Positions 1-4,832 of a DNA stretch of 7,322 nucleotides are shown one piece after another. The translations under genes were made by a program, and so were the position numbers. The DNA is from Candidatus Aenigmatarchaeota archaeon (GTDB lineage: Archaea; Aenigmatarchaeota; Aenigmatarchaeia; GW2011-AR5): assembly GCA_016202845.1 (NCBI GenBank), contig JACQNW010000088.1, positions 1 through 7,322 on the forward strand, written 5' to 3'. Position 1 is the stretch's first letter, and the number at the start of each line of letters is the position of its first letter. Under the pieces are notes generated by a model. That model worked only from the letters and a program-made list of their open reading frames with translations, was not told where the DNA came from and made no database searches.

Positions 1-2
1 GA

Positions 3-158
3 GTTAGAAGGTATGCAGAAAAAACTGCACAAACGAGGTATGGAAAAGCCCGGCTCAATGATGATACAGAAAGAGAACTTGAATGTGCATTTTATGCTGA
101 AAGGCTAAAAGAGAAGCATGATTGCAGCCCATTAGCTGCAATGGGCATTTCAATGTGA
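3..158 (+). CDS. C-terminal end of an unknown protein (5' partial)
   Basis: An open frame enters from the left edge and runs 51 codons to a TGA at 156-158. The peptide is charged and probably helical (it contains DDTERELECAFYAERLKEK) and ends in LAAMGISM. I recognise no family. I chose this frame because it is the longest one open from the edge and it ends 6 nt before the next gene, a normal operon spacing here. The competing frame beginning at base 1 stops at 106-108. The real N-terminus lies outside the window. The last codons overlap a pair of alternative hairpins (121-146). Confidence 0.6.
   Translation, partial: VRRYAEKTAQTRYGKARLNDDTERELECAFYAERLKEKHDCSPLAAMGISM
121..146 (+). promoter_or_regulatory. 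Two mutually exclusive hairpins before the Nudix-like gene
   Basis: ATTGCAGC (121-128) pairs perfectly with GCTGCAAT (135-142) around a 6-nt loop. GCCCATT (127-133) pairs perfectly with AATGGGC (140-146) around another 6-nt loop. The two stems share bases, so only one can form at a time. They overlap the end of the upstream coding region and are followed by a T5 run (160-164) immediately before ATG 165. This layout recalls an attenuator or a translation switch, but it may be chance. Confidence 0.35.
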
Positions 159-164
159 GTTTTT

Positions 165-542
165 ATGAAAGCCTATAGAACCAACGAAAGAATTTCTGCT
201 GTAATGAAAATTGACGATAGATATGTCTTAAGACAAGTTTGTGAACATGGCCTAAGGCAAGAAGGCACTGTAGGCGAATTATATAGTTTTCCCGGAGTTG
301 ATAAACATTCTAGAGAGTCAGAAGGGCAAGCAGCTGTACGTGCAGCGCATAAATGGGGATTTTATGTTGTCCCATCAATAATAATTAAAACAGAAGATAA
401 GACTTATGTTATCTGTGAAGGCACAACACAAATTGGCAAGCCTGATAATGAAAGAAAAGTATTGCTTTCAACTTATAAAGAATTAATGCAGGATCCGTTT
501 GTTGCAGCATCTGTAAAAGAATTCTTTACATCTCTTGAATAA
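165..542 (+). CDS. Nudix-fold-like protein lacking the catalytic Nudix residues
   Basis: A 125-residue protein that resembles a Nudix domain in outline. It has an N-terminal strand of the form ISAVMKIDDRYVLRQV (about 10-25), then LYSFPG (39-44), then a helix-like stretch ending in WGFYV (64-68). The glycines G44 and G65 are 21 residues apart, exactly as in the Nudix box Gx5Ex7REUxEExGU. The residues that bind metal in that box are not conserved: the R-E and E-E positions read V58-R59 and H62-K63, and an E is displaced by one (E51). If the assignment is right, the protein is probably not an active pyrophosphohydrolase and may bind a nucleotide or a protein partner. It starts 6 nt after the upstream stop, with a GTGA tetramer at 155-158 that could act as a Shine-Dalgarno site, so it is likely co-transcribed with the partial upstream gene. 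The family call is an inference from pattern alone. Confidence 0.7.
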   Translation: MKAYRTNERISAVMKIDDRYVLRQVCEHGLRQEGTVGELYSFPGVDKHSRESEGQAAVRAAHKWGFYVVPSIIIKTEDKTYVICEGTTQIGKPDNERKVLLSTYKELMQDPFVAASVKEFFTSLE

Positions 543-545
543 AAC

Positions 546-553
546 TATTTATT
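546..553 (+). promoter_or_regulatory. TATA-like box of the CxxC protein gene
   Basis: TATTTATT-type box centred 26-27 nt before ATG 576, lying in the 33-nt gap after the Nudix-like gene. The distance is right for transcription to start at or beside the ATG (leaderless mRNA). Confidence 0.5.
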
Positions 554-575
554 CCGCCTCCTAGAATAAGTAAAA

Positions 576-845
576 ATGGCAGAATCTGGCTTATTAGAAT
601 TCTATGGCACAGAGTGCGTCCATTGCAGGGAAATGGAGCCCCTTATTGAAAAACTGAAGCAGGAGACCGGCATTGTTGTCCAGCGCATAGAAGTCTGGCA
701 CAATGCACAGAATGCAGAAATGCTGAAAAAATACGACAAAGGCTTCTGCGGAGGGGTGCCTTTTTTTATAAACAAGCAAAGCGGCAAATGGATCTGCGGC
801 TCAACAAGCTATGATAAATTCAAGGCATGGGCACAGGGGAAATAA
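576..845 (+). CDS. Small CxxC thioredoxin-fold (glutaredoxin-like) protein
   Basis: An 89-residue cytoplasmic protein with no signal peptide. The N-terminal strand LLEFYG (6-11) leads directly into the redox motif C14-V-H-C17 at the start of a helix (EMEPLIEKLKQETG), the usual layout of thioredoxin-fold oxidoreductases. The cis-proline loop is present as GGVPFF (59-64, P62), followed by two strands (FFINK, KWICGS) and a C-terminal helix (YDKFKAWAQ). The length suits a minimal glutaredoxin/NrdH-like domain. Two further cysteines, C58 next to the cis-Pro loop and C74 after the last strand, are unusual and could form a second disulfide or bind metal. It probably reduces or exchanges disulfides of an unknown partner. 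A TATA-like box 26-27 nt upstream indicates its own leaderless mRNA. Confidence 0.85.
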   Translation: MAESGLLEFYGTECVHCREMEPLIEKLKQETGIVVQRIEVWHNAQNAEMLKKYDKGFCGGVPFFINKQSGKWICGSTSYDKFKAWAQGK

Positions 846-988
846 TAAAGTACTGGGTGTTTCCCATTATCAAAAATCCTATAATCCATGTCAATAGTCC
901 CGTATCAAACACTCCTTCTTCCCGTAGCCCATGAAATAACAAATAATACTATAAAAACTATGAATAAAATCTATGTCTTTCACTATAG

Positions 989-998
989 TTTTAAAAAT
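989..998 (+). promoter_or_regulatory. tag: TATA-like box of tag
   Basis: TTTTAAAAAT centred about 26 nt before ATG 1020. It supports the short start of tag, because it lies inside the longer open frame. The rest of the 174-nt gap (846-1019) is A/T-rich, and I see nothing else in it that I can support. Confidence 0.55.
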
Positions 999-1019
999 GA
1001 TACTGGAACAATTATTATA

Positions 1020-1574
1020 ATGCGCCGTTGTGAATGGGCTAAAAGCGACCAGATGATAAAGTATCATGATGAGGAATGGGGAGTACCGCTATATGACGAT
1101 AGAAAGCTGTTCGAGTTCCTGGTTCTTGAGGGAATGCAGGCAGGGCTTAGCTGGGAAATCGTGCTAAGGAAAAGGGAGAATTTCAGGAAAGCTTTTCACA
1201 AGTTTGACCCAAAAAGTATTTCAAAATATTCAAGCAAAGATCTCATAAGGCTGATGAAAAATGAAGGAATAATAAGGAACAGGATGAAAATAGAAGCCTG
1301 CATAAACAACGCGAAAAGATTTATTGAAGTCAAAAAAGACTTTGGTTCTTTCGACAGCTATATGTGGATGTTTGTGAATAACAAGCAAATAAAAAACAAG
1401 TTCAAGAAGCTTTCAGACCTGCCTGCAAAAACAGAAATTTCAGACAAAATGAGCGCAGACCTCAAGAAAAGGGGATTCAAGTTTGTCGGTTCTACTATTT
1501 GCTATGCTCACATGCAGGCAACAGGCATGGTAAATGACCATCTTGTAAGCTGTTTCAGGCATAAGGAAGTTTAA
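1020..1574 (+). CDS. tag: DNA-3-methyladenine glycosylase I
   Basis: A 184-residue base-excision-repair enzyme that removes 3-methyladenine from alkylated DNA. It closely resembles E. coli Tag along its whole length: MRRCEWA at the start, YHDEEWGVP, LEGMQAGLSW, KRENFRKAFHKFDP, KKRGFKFVGSTICY and NDHLVSC near the end. The zinc-snap ligands are all present (C4, H16, H174, C178), as are the Glu of the base pocket (E37) and the pocket Trp (W45), so it should be active. I chose ATG 1020 although the frame stays open back to 888. Homologues begin exactly at M(x)RC, and an A/T box at 989-998 lies about 26 nt upstream, fitting a leaderless mRNA. The extra 44 codons are therefore promoter and leader, not protein. 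The stop shares four bases (TTAA) with the convergent gene. Tag is mainly a bacterial family, so the gene may have been acquired by transfer. Confidence 0.96.
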   Translation: MRRCEWAKSDQMIKYHDEEWGVPLYDDRKLFEFLVLEGMQAGLSWEIVLRKRENFRKAFHKFDPKSISKYSSKDLIRLMKNEGIIRNRMKIEACINNAKRFIEVKKDFGSFDSYMWMFVNNKQIKNKFKKLSDLPAKTEISDKMSADLKKRGFKFVGSTICYAHMQATGMVNDHLVSCFRHKEV

Positions 1575-2455
1575 GGGAATTGCCTTTCCATGTCCTTGAA
1601 GTCGTTGTATAAAACATCCGGAACTATCACCACAACACCATAGCCTTGCATGTCTAAAGTTTGATCCACTTTTGGGTAAACAGATCCAGTAGGAGGGTCT
1701 AACTCACATTTTCCTCTTTTCGAATACTCAATAATCGCAGGCAGATGCACGTATCCAACTATGGACAATGCATCTGCAGACTTTGCCCTGCCACTTTGAT
1801 ACTCGCTTTTTCCAATCTTTGGCCCGTTTCCAAGAAGAAAACATGACCTCACATTGTGAAGATATTTCCATTCCAGATAAGCCTTGCTATCTGTTAAATT
1901 AGGTTCCAGCTCTATCATTCTGTCAATGGCATCTTCTGAAGTTTCAAACCCTTTTGGAGATAGAAAATTGTACCTTTCATATATCATTGCAGTCGCATCA
2001 TTCACCGGTTCGCCGGGGATTGTTTCTAGAAGAGAACTTAAAACATGCTCTTGCTCTCTTTCTCCATTGTCGAAAAAACCCAGGCGCAGGCTTATGTCAT
2101 GCCTGTCATGAAACTTTTCATAAAATTGTTTCAGGTCACGGTCAATTGCGCATCCTTCGATCAAAAGGCTTCCAACATTTTCTAGATTTTTAGCTATTGT
2201 ATAAGCCTGCAATTGGGATGCAACAACAATTGATGTTGTTTCATCGACATGCGAAACATCAACTGCCGGGCGATGCGCCTGTCCTATCACATATATATGG
2301 TTCTTGGCTGTCGGATCTGACTGGTAAAGAATGACCCCGTCCTTAATGCGAAGCTCTTTTTTTACAATCTCATGGCTTTCATTTTGCGAATTTTTACAGC
2401 CCGGCATAGACATAGCTAGAGCAGCCAATGCAGCAGCAAAATAGTGAACTTTCAT
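1571..2455 (-). CDS. Putative exported lipoprotein, TraB/TIKI-like
   Basis: A 294-residue protein starting MKVHYFAAALAALAMSMPGC: a short basic start, a hydrophobic core and a lipobox-like MPGC with Cys20, so it is probably exported and lipid-anchored. The mature part begins with a polar linker. Next comes the strand HIYVIGQAH, containing a GxxH motif (58-61), then an acidic strand end LLIEG (E100), and near the C-terminus a second GxxH in IVGYVHLPAI (234-237). Two GxxH motifs bracketing a conserved Glu are characteristic of the TraB/PrgY/GumN-TIKI superfamily, some members of which are metalloproteases. The resemblance is partial, so function stays open. An in-frame GTG at 2488 would add 11 residues, but I prefer ATG 2455 because it starts a proper signal peptide and lies 25-26 nt downstream of a TATA-like box (2477-2484). 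The promoter carries an inverted repeat shared with 3521-3540. Confidence 0.72.
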   Translation of the reverse strand: MKVHYFAAALAALAMSMPGCKNSQNESHEIVKKELRIKDGVILYQSDPTAKNHIYVIGQAHRPAVDVSHVDETTSIVVASQLQAYTIAKNLENVGSLLIEGCAIDRDLKQFYEKFHDRHDISLRLGFFDNGEREQEHVLSSLLETIPGEPVNDATAMIYERYNFLSPKGFETSEDAIDRMIELEPNLTDSKAYLEWKYLHNVRSCFLLGNGPKIGKSEYQSGRAKSADALSIVGYVHLPAIIEYSKRGKCELDPPTGSVYPKVDQTLDMQGYGVVVIVPDVLYNDFKDMERQFP

Positions 2456-2464
2456 GCATAATTG

Positions 2465-2476
2465 TATAGTAGTAAG
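2465..2476 (-). promoter_or_regulatory. Conserved promoter-start element, copy A
   Basis: On the plus strand TATAGTAGTAAG, matching TACAGTAGTAAG at 3493-3504 in 11 of 12 bases. In both places it lies between the TATA box and the minus-strand start, and CATGCATA surrounds the start codon (2453-2460 and 3487-3494). It could be a shared transcription-start element or part of the regulator's site. Confidence 0.5.
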
Positions 2477-2484
2477 CTTTTTAA
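2477..2484 (-). promoter_or_regulatory. TATA-like box of the TraB-like lipoprotein gene
   Basis: On the minus strand TTAAAAAG is centred 25-26 nt before ATG 2455. It overlaps the start-proximal end of the inverted repeat 2482-2501, so a protein bound to the repeat would touch the BRE/TATA region of this promoter. Confidence 0.5.
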
Positions 2485-2501
2485 CCACTATGTAATGGTT
2501 A
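2482..2501. promoter_or_regulatory. Inverted repeat, candidate operator copy A
   Basis: TAACCACT-ATGT-AATGGTTA: 8-bp arms with one mismatch around a 4-nt spacer. The same arms occur perfectly at 3521-3540. It sits at and just upstream of the TATA box of the minus-strand lipoprotein gene, and about 30-50 bp before the TATA box of the plus-strand gene at 2561. Confidence 0.6.
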
Positions 2502-2531
2502 CATAATTAACCTATAACTACACCAAAAACC

Positions 2532-2537
2532 TTTAAG
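2532..2537 (+). promoter_or_regulatory. TATA-like box of the 2561 operon
   Basis: TTTAAG, preceded by an A-rich stretch ending in CC, is centred 26-27 nt before ATG 2561, consistent with a leaderless start. Confidence 0.5.
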
Positions 2538-2560
2538 CCTGGCTCAAAACAAGCTATTTT

Positions 2561-2833
2561 ATGGTTATTGAAATATTTCTTGCAGGCTTTCTTGGCGGGA
2601 TCATAAGAGCGCTGGTCGGCCTCTCAAAATACATGACAAAGACGCCTGCAAAGAAAAGGCGCTTTCGCACAGACTGGCTTGTTGTTTCTTTGCTTTCGTC
2701 AGGCGGTCTTGGCCTGCTGGCAGGCGTCTTCATCGCAGACGATCCTAAATTTGCCCTGCTGGCGGGCTACGCAGGCACTGATTTTATTGAAAACTTGTTC
2801 AAGATAAGGATGAAAAAACGTGACTGGGTATGA
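2561..2833 (+). CDS. Small multi-pass membrane protein, holin-like in appearance
   Basis: A 90-residue membrane protein. A first hydrophobic segment (about 3-22, glycine-rich FLAGFLGGII) is followed by a strongly basic loop (KKRRFR, 31-36), a second segment (about 40-59, SSGGLGLLAG), and a third weak hydrophobic stretch ending in LAGYAGTDFIENLFK (67-81), then a basic tail. The basic loop is probably cytoplasmic by the positive-inside rule. The size and the G-Y-A-G-x-D-x-I-E motif recall small holin-like proteins, but I cannot assign a family. It has its own promoter, with TTTAAG about 26 nt upstream. It overlaps the next gene by four bases (ATGA), so the two are translationally coupled and probably work together at the membrane. 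Confidence 0.85.
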   Translation: MVIEIFLAGFLGGIIRALVGLSKYMTKTPAKKRRFRTDWLVVSLLSSGGLGLLAGVFIADDPKFALLAGYAGTDFIENLFKIRMKKRDWV

Positions 2834-3258
2834 AAAAGCTAATCTTGCTTTTGATGTTGTTCATTATACCAATGGTCTTTGCCCAATCAATAGATGTGTC
2901 ATCATCAGGAACATGCAAAAACTTCGACATATCTGTAAGGGCAAATGTTGTTGGATGCTGGGACGTAAAAATAGATGCGCCGGGCCATGTAATAACAGAT
3001 GAAGGGCCAAAAGACACTTTCTTCTATGTTAACAATGCATTGTGCAATGGAAAAGCGGACATGAAGCTGAAATTTTCCACTGTAAATGACATGAATGCCA
3101 CCTTGAAACTGCGCCAGAATTCAACAGTAATTGAAAAAGATTTTTTTGTTGACCAAAACTGCCCGGCAGAACTCTCAGATGAAATGTCATTAGGCATTGT
3201 CATAATTATTATTTTGATACTTTTGGGCGCAGCATTGTGGTACATGGAAGTGAAATAA
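2830..3258 (+). CDS. Secreted protein with C-terminal membrane anchor
   Basis: A 142-residue protein of unknown family. It has a clear Sec signal peptide (MKKLILLLMLFIIPMVFA, likely cleavage after A18), an extracellular beta-rich domain of about 95 residues, and a C-terminal transmembrane helix (about 121-139, LGIVIIIILILLGAALWY) ending in a very short tail. Four cysteines in the outer domain (C29, C43, C72, C111) could form two disulfides, and N89-A-T and N97-S-T are possible N-glycosylation sequons. The architecture suggests a small surface-displayed beta-sandwich, possibly an adhesin-like or protein-binding domain; this is inference. The start ATG overlaps the stop of the upstream membrane-protein gene, and a GTGA a few bases before it (2819-2822) could be its ribosome binding site. 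Confidence 0.88.
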   Translation: MKKLILLLMLFIIPMVFAQSIDVSSSGTCKNFDISVRANVVGCWDVKIDAPGHVITDEGPKDTFFYVNNALCNGKADMKLKFSTVNDMNATLKLRQNSTVIEKDFFVDQNCPAELSDEMSLGIVIIIILILLGAALWYMEVK

Positions 3259-3489
3259 CTAACGATATTTTTTCATTCTAATAGCAGAAAGAGCGCCTGC
3301 CATTGCCATTCCTCTTGATTCATATCGCTCAGATTTTCTTTTTGATTCAGGAAAAGAAGGATCATGAATTTCATATCCGAATAGGCGTTTCATATTTCGA
3401 TCCCAATAATGCCATGTAGAAACATGCAAAGAGCTTCCTTCTACATCAATTGTGTGTTCTTCTACAGCAAACCTGGTTGTTTTTTCCAT
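3259..3489 (-). CDS. Unknown 76-residue protein
   Basis: An unrecognised small soluble protein, with no signal peptide or membrane segment. The N-terminal half looks like beta strands (TIDVEGSSLHVSTWHYWD, then LFGYEIHD), and the C-terminal part is a basic, alanine-rich helix (SRGMAMAGALSAIRMKKYR). This beta-then-helix pattern with small residues spaced along the helix resembles small nucleic-acid- or protein-binding domains, but no family can be named. Its stop codon directly abuts the stop of the convergent secreted-protein gene with no intervening base. The ATG is 26 nt from an AT box (3511-3520) that also faces the divergent gene at 3540. The bases just upstream of the start (TATGCATG, CTTACTACT) match those in front of the TraB-like lipoprotein gene, so the two are probably co-regulated. 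Confidence 0.72.
   Translation of the reverse strand: MEKTTRFAVEEHTIDVEGSSLHVSTWHYWDRNMKRLFGYEIHDPSFPESKRKSERYESRGMAMAGALSAIRMKKYR
3268..3273 (+). terminator. T-tract after the secreted-protein gene
   Basis: A run of six T starts 10 nt after the stop at 3258, as in simple archaeal T-tract terminators. It lies inside the coding region of the convergent gene, and no hairpin is needed or seen. Confidence 0.3.
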
Positions 3490-3492
3490 GCA

Positions 3493-3504
3493 TACAGTAG
3501 TAAG
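3493..3504 (-). promoter_or_regulatory. Conserved promoter-start element, copy B
   Basis: Plus-strand TACAGTAGTAAG, the counterpart of 2465-2476. Here it directly adjoins the start codon context of the 76-residue protein gene, whereas copy A is set 4 nt further away. Confidence 0.5.
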
Positions 3505-3510
3505 AATACC

Positions 3511-3520
3511 TTTAAATAAT
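3511..3520. promoter_or_regulatory. Shared bidirectional TATA-like box
   Basis: TTTAAATAAT contains the palindrome TTTAAA. Its centre is about 26 nt from the minus-strand ATG at 3489 and about 25 nt from the plus-strand ATG at 3540. It is the only AT box in the 50-bp gap, so one TBP site probably serves both leaderless promoters. Confidence 0.5.
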
Positions 3521-3540
3521 TAACCACTTTACAGTGGTTA
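3521..3540. promoter_or_regulatory. Perfect inverted repeat, candidate operator copy B
   Basis: TAACCACT-TTAC-AGTGGTTA: perfect 8-bp arms. It fills the space from the AT box to the first base of ATG 3540, so a bound protein would cover the start of the plus-strand transcript and flank the minus-strand TATA box. Confidence 0.65.
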
Positions 3541-3788
3541 TGGGAATGCAAGAGATGCAAGCTTTAGGCAGGGCGGCTCTTACGTTAGGCGTTGGACTTG
3601 GAGCTTACCTTTTGGTTGATAATGCAATGGAATATGCAGCAAATGGATTTAATTGGGCGGCAGGAACAGGAACTGTTCCTTACTTGAATGATATTGTGCA
3701 TGGAACATCAGGTCTTATTGATTTTTTAAGCGAGCCTGCAGGAGTAGCGGCAGGATTAATTACAGCATACAAGATGAACAAGAGATAA
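3540..3788 (+). CDS. Unknown small membrane protein with two hydrophobic segments
   Basis: An 82-residue protein with two hydrophobic, small-residue-rich stretches: about 9-26 (LGRAALTLGVGLGAYLLV) and about 59-77 (ending AGVAAGLITAY). Between them is a polar loop of about 30 residues with Trp, Gly and Thr, and the C-terminus is basic (KMNKR). It is probably an inserted or membrane-associated protein. The second segment is interrupted by E65-P66 and may only be amphipathic. I chose ATG 3540 over the GTG at 3534: the GTG lies inside the inverted repeat, and the ATG stands 24-25 nt from the AT box, as in other leaderless starts here. No family is recognised. It is followed after 5 nt by the next gene, so the two form an operon. 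Confidence 0.75.
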   Translation: MGMQEMQALGRAALTLGVGLGAYLLVDNAMEYAANGFNWAAGTGTVPYLNDIVHGTSGLIDFLSEPAGVAAGLITAYKMNKR

Positions 3789-3793
3789 TTTTT

Positions 3794-4093
3794 ATGGCAT
3801 GGTATGACAAATTATTAGGGGGCGGTGAGCCAGATCTGCCTGTTTATAGAAGTGATCTGGAAATATCAAAAGCAGGCTATGTCCGCGAAACGACATTAGA
3901 AACAAGGGAAATTCCAATGGGCATTTTTTCAAGGGAAAGTTCTGCGGCAAGAATGTATATTGCCAGTTACAATGCCGGCAGAGCTGCTGGGCAGAGAGCA
4001 AATGCTGCATTGATTTCTGACAGAAGGCCTGGCAAGATGCGCGTATCTGCAATTATCACAGCCTCGCGTCAGACTGTAAGGACACGAAGATAA
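3794..4093 (+). CDS. Unknown basic 99-residue protein
   Basis: An unrecognised protein without a signal peptide or membrane helix. The N-terminal third (MAWYDKLLGGGEPDLPVYRSD) is mixed. The middle (about 47-75) is a small-residue-rich helix (AARMYIASYNAGRAAGQRANAALI), and the C-terminus is strongly basic (SDRRPGKMRV ... ASRQTVRTRR). The basic tail could bind nucleic acid or the inner membrane surface. It starts 5 nt after the stop of the membrane-protein gene, with only a run of T between them and no visible Shine-Dalgarno site, so it is probably read by coupling within the same transcript. Coding potential is supported by the uninterrupted 99-codon frame in tight operon spacing. No function can be given. 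Confidence 0.72.
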   Translation: MAWYDKLLGGGEPDLPVYRSDLEISKAGYVRETTLETREIPMGIFSRESSAARMYIASYNAGRAAGQRANAALISDRRPGKMRVSAIITASRQTVRTRR

Positions 4094-4121
4094 TAAAGTA
4101 TATATCTTGATAAAAACGGAT

Positions 4122-4136
4122 TTACAAGATTTGTAA
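4122..4136. repeat. Small inverted repeat in a convergent gap
   Basis: TTACAA-GAT-TTGTAA, 6-bp arms with a 3-nt spacer, between the convergent genes ending at 4093 and 4214. It may be part of a 3' end structure. I see nothing else in this 120-nt gap. Confidence 0.3.
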
Positions 4137-4213
4137 TGTAATGCTCAAAAATCCATCTGATTAAACTTTCCTGCTCATTGACATTCTTACATATTTGTCA
4201 TTTTCTTCCCCAG

Positions 4214-4783
4214 TCATTGCAAATATTGAAATTGCCTGTCAGATTCTCTAAAAACTTTTGTTAGTGATGCAGGTGAAAGTGTGTGAAGCATAAACTGCAA
4301 ATTATATGCGTCAAAAGCAGATTGCAATATTGCAGCATATTTGCGCACTGTTTCTCTTGTAGTATGCTGGCTCATCCATTCTTGCTGAAAATGTTCAACA
4401 TTCTGGGGTTCTGCGCCTGTTCCTAAAACTCTCACACTGCAGAGGTCGTCGTCAGAGCCTGTAAAGATCACAGGGCGTTCTGCATAAACAATCATAGGCT
4501 TTGTGGCACGCTCAATTACATATTCAACATAAGACAAAAACCCAGAAACTTTTGCCCTGTTCCAGACACAGTTATGGATGTCATGCCATGATCTGACAGG
4601 CTTCTCTAACCCAGGCAGGAGAAAATATTGAAGCGCCTGGTCAGTCAAAAATCTTTTTGTGTAATTAACAGTAAGATTATGAAGCGCAATTCTTCTTTCA
4701 GGATCTGAACCACGCGGGCAGTAACCTCTAAGCTCAAATATCTCTGTCATAAAACCATGAAGCCTGTTGAATATAAAAAGCAT
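4214..4783 (-). CDS. Unknown 189-residue soluble protein
   Basis: I do not recognise this protein. It has no signal peptide. It is mixed alpha/beta, with a Trp/His-rich centre (VRSWHDIHNCVWNRAK), a strand pair around PMIVYAERPVIFTGSDDD, and a helical C-terminus (HTTRETVRKYAAILQSAFDAY). The start is uncertain. ATG 4783 lies about 26 nt from the AT box at 4805-4814, which would then be shared with pdhA. A second ATG at 4750 (MTEIFELRGYCPRGSD, 178 residues) lies about 25 nt from a better TATA match (TTTTATAT, 4771-4778). I give the longer ATG form; a TTG at 4786 is unlikely. It is divergent from pdhA and convergent with the 3794-4093 gene. The CRG and HxxxC residues could be functional, but nothing supports a specific role. 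Confidence 0.68.
   Translation of the reverse strand: MLFIFNRLHGFMTEIFELRGYCPRGSDPERRIALHNLTVNYTKRFLTDQALQYFLLPGLEKPVRSWHDIHNCVWNRAKVSGFLSYVEYVIERATKPMIVYAERPVIFTGSDDDLCSVRVLGTGAEPQNVEHFQQEWMSQHTTRETVRKYAAILQSAFDAYNLQFMLHTLSPASLTKVFRESDRQFQYLQ
4771..4778 (-). promoter_or_regulatory. Alternative TATA-like box for the 4214-4783 gene
   Basis: Minus-strand TTTTATAT is centred about 25 nt before the internal ATG at 4750. If it is used, the protein is 11 residues shorter and this sequence is not coding. Confidence 0.35.
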
Positions 4784-4787
4784 CAAT

Positions 4788-4799
4788 ATGCTGCAGCAT
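4788..4799. promoter_or_regulatory. 12-bp palindrome at the pdhA promoter
   Basis: ATGCTGCAGCAT is a perfect palindrome 5 bp upstream of the AT box of pdhA and just upstream of the divergent start. Its position suits an operator for the 2-oxoacid dehydrogenase operon, the divergent gene, or both. Confidence 0.4.
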
Positions 4800-4804
4800 C
4801 GTGC

Positions 4805-4814
4805 TTATTTATTA
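4805..4814. promoter_or_regulatory. pdhA: AT box of pdhA, possibly shared with the divergent gene
   Basis: TTATTTATTA is centred about 24 nt before ATG 4833 and about 26 nt from ATG 4783 on the other strand. This is nearly the geometry of the 3489/3540 pair. Confidence 0.45.
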
Positions 4815-4832
4815 GCCCCGTTATAATTTTAT

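Noticed and set aside
594..787. Minus-strand frames of 61 codons inside the CxxC protein gene
   Set aside because: They are antisense shadows of a well-supported thioredoxin-fold gene, with no promoter or recognisable protein.
850..870. TGGG-loop-CCCA as a terminator after the CxxC protein gene
   Set aside because: The stem is only four base pairs and no T-run follows.
888..1019. N-terminal extension of tag in the same frame
   Set aside because: The 44 residues have no counterpart in Tag, which starts at M(x)RC, and the region holds the TATA-like box for ATG 1020.
1884..2193. Plus-strand frames inside the lipoprotein gene
   Set aside because: Antisense shadows; the minus-strand frame has a signal peptide, family motifs and a promoter.
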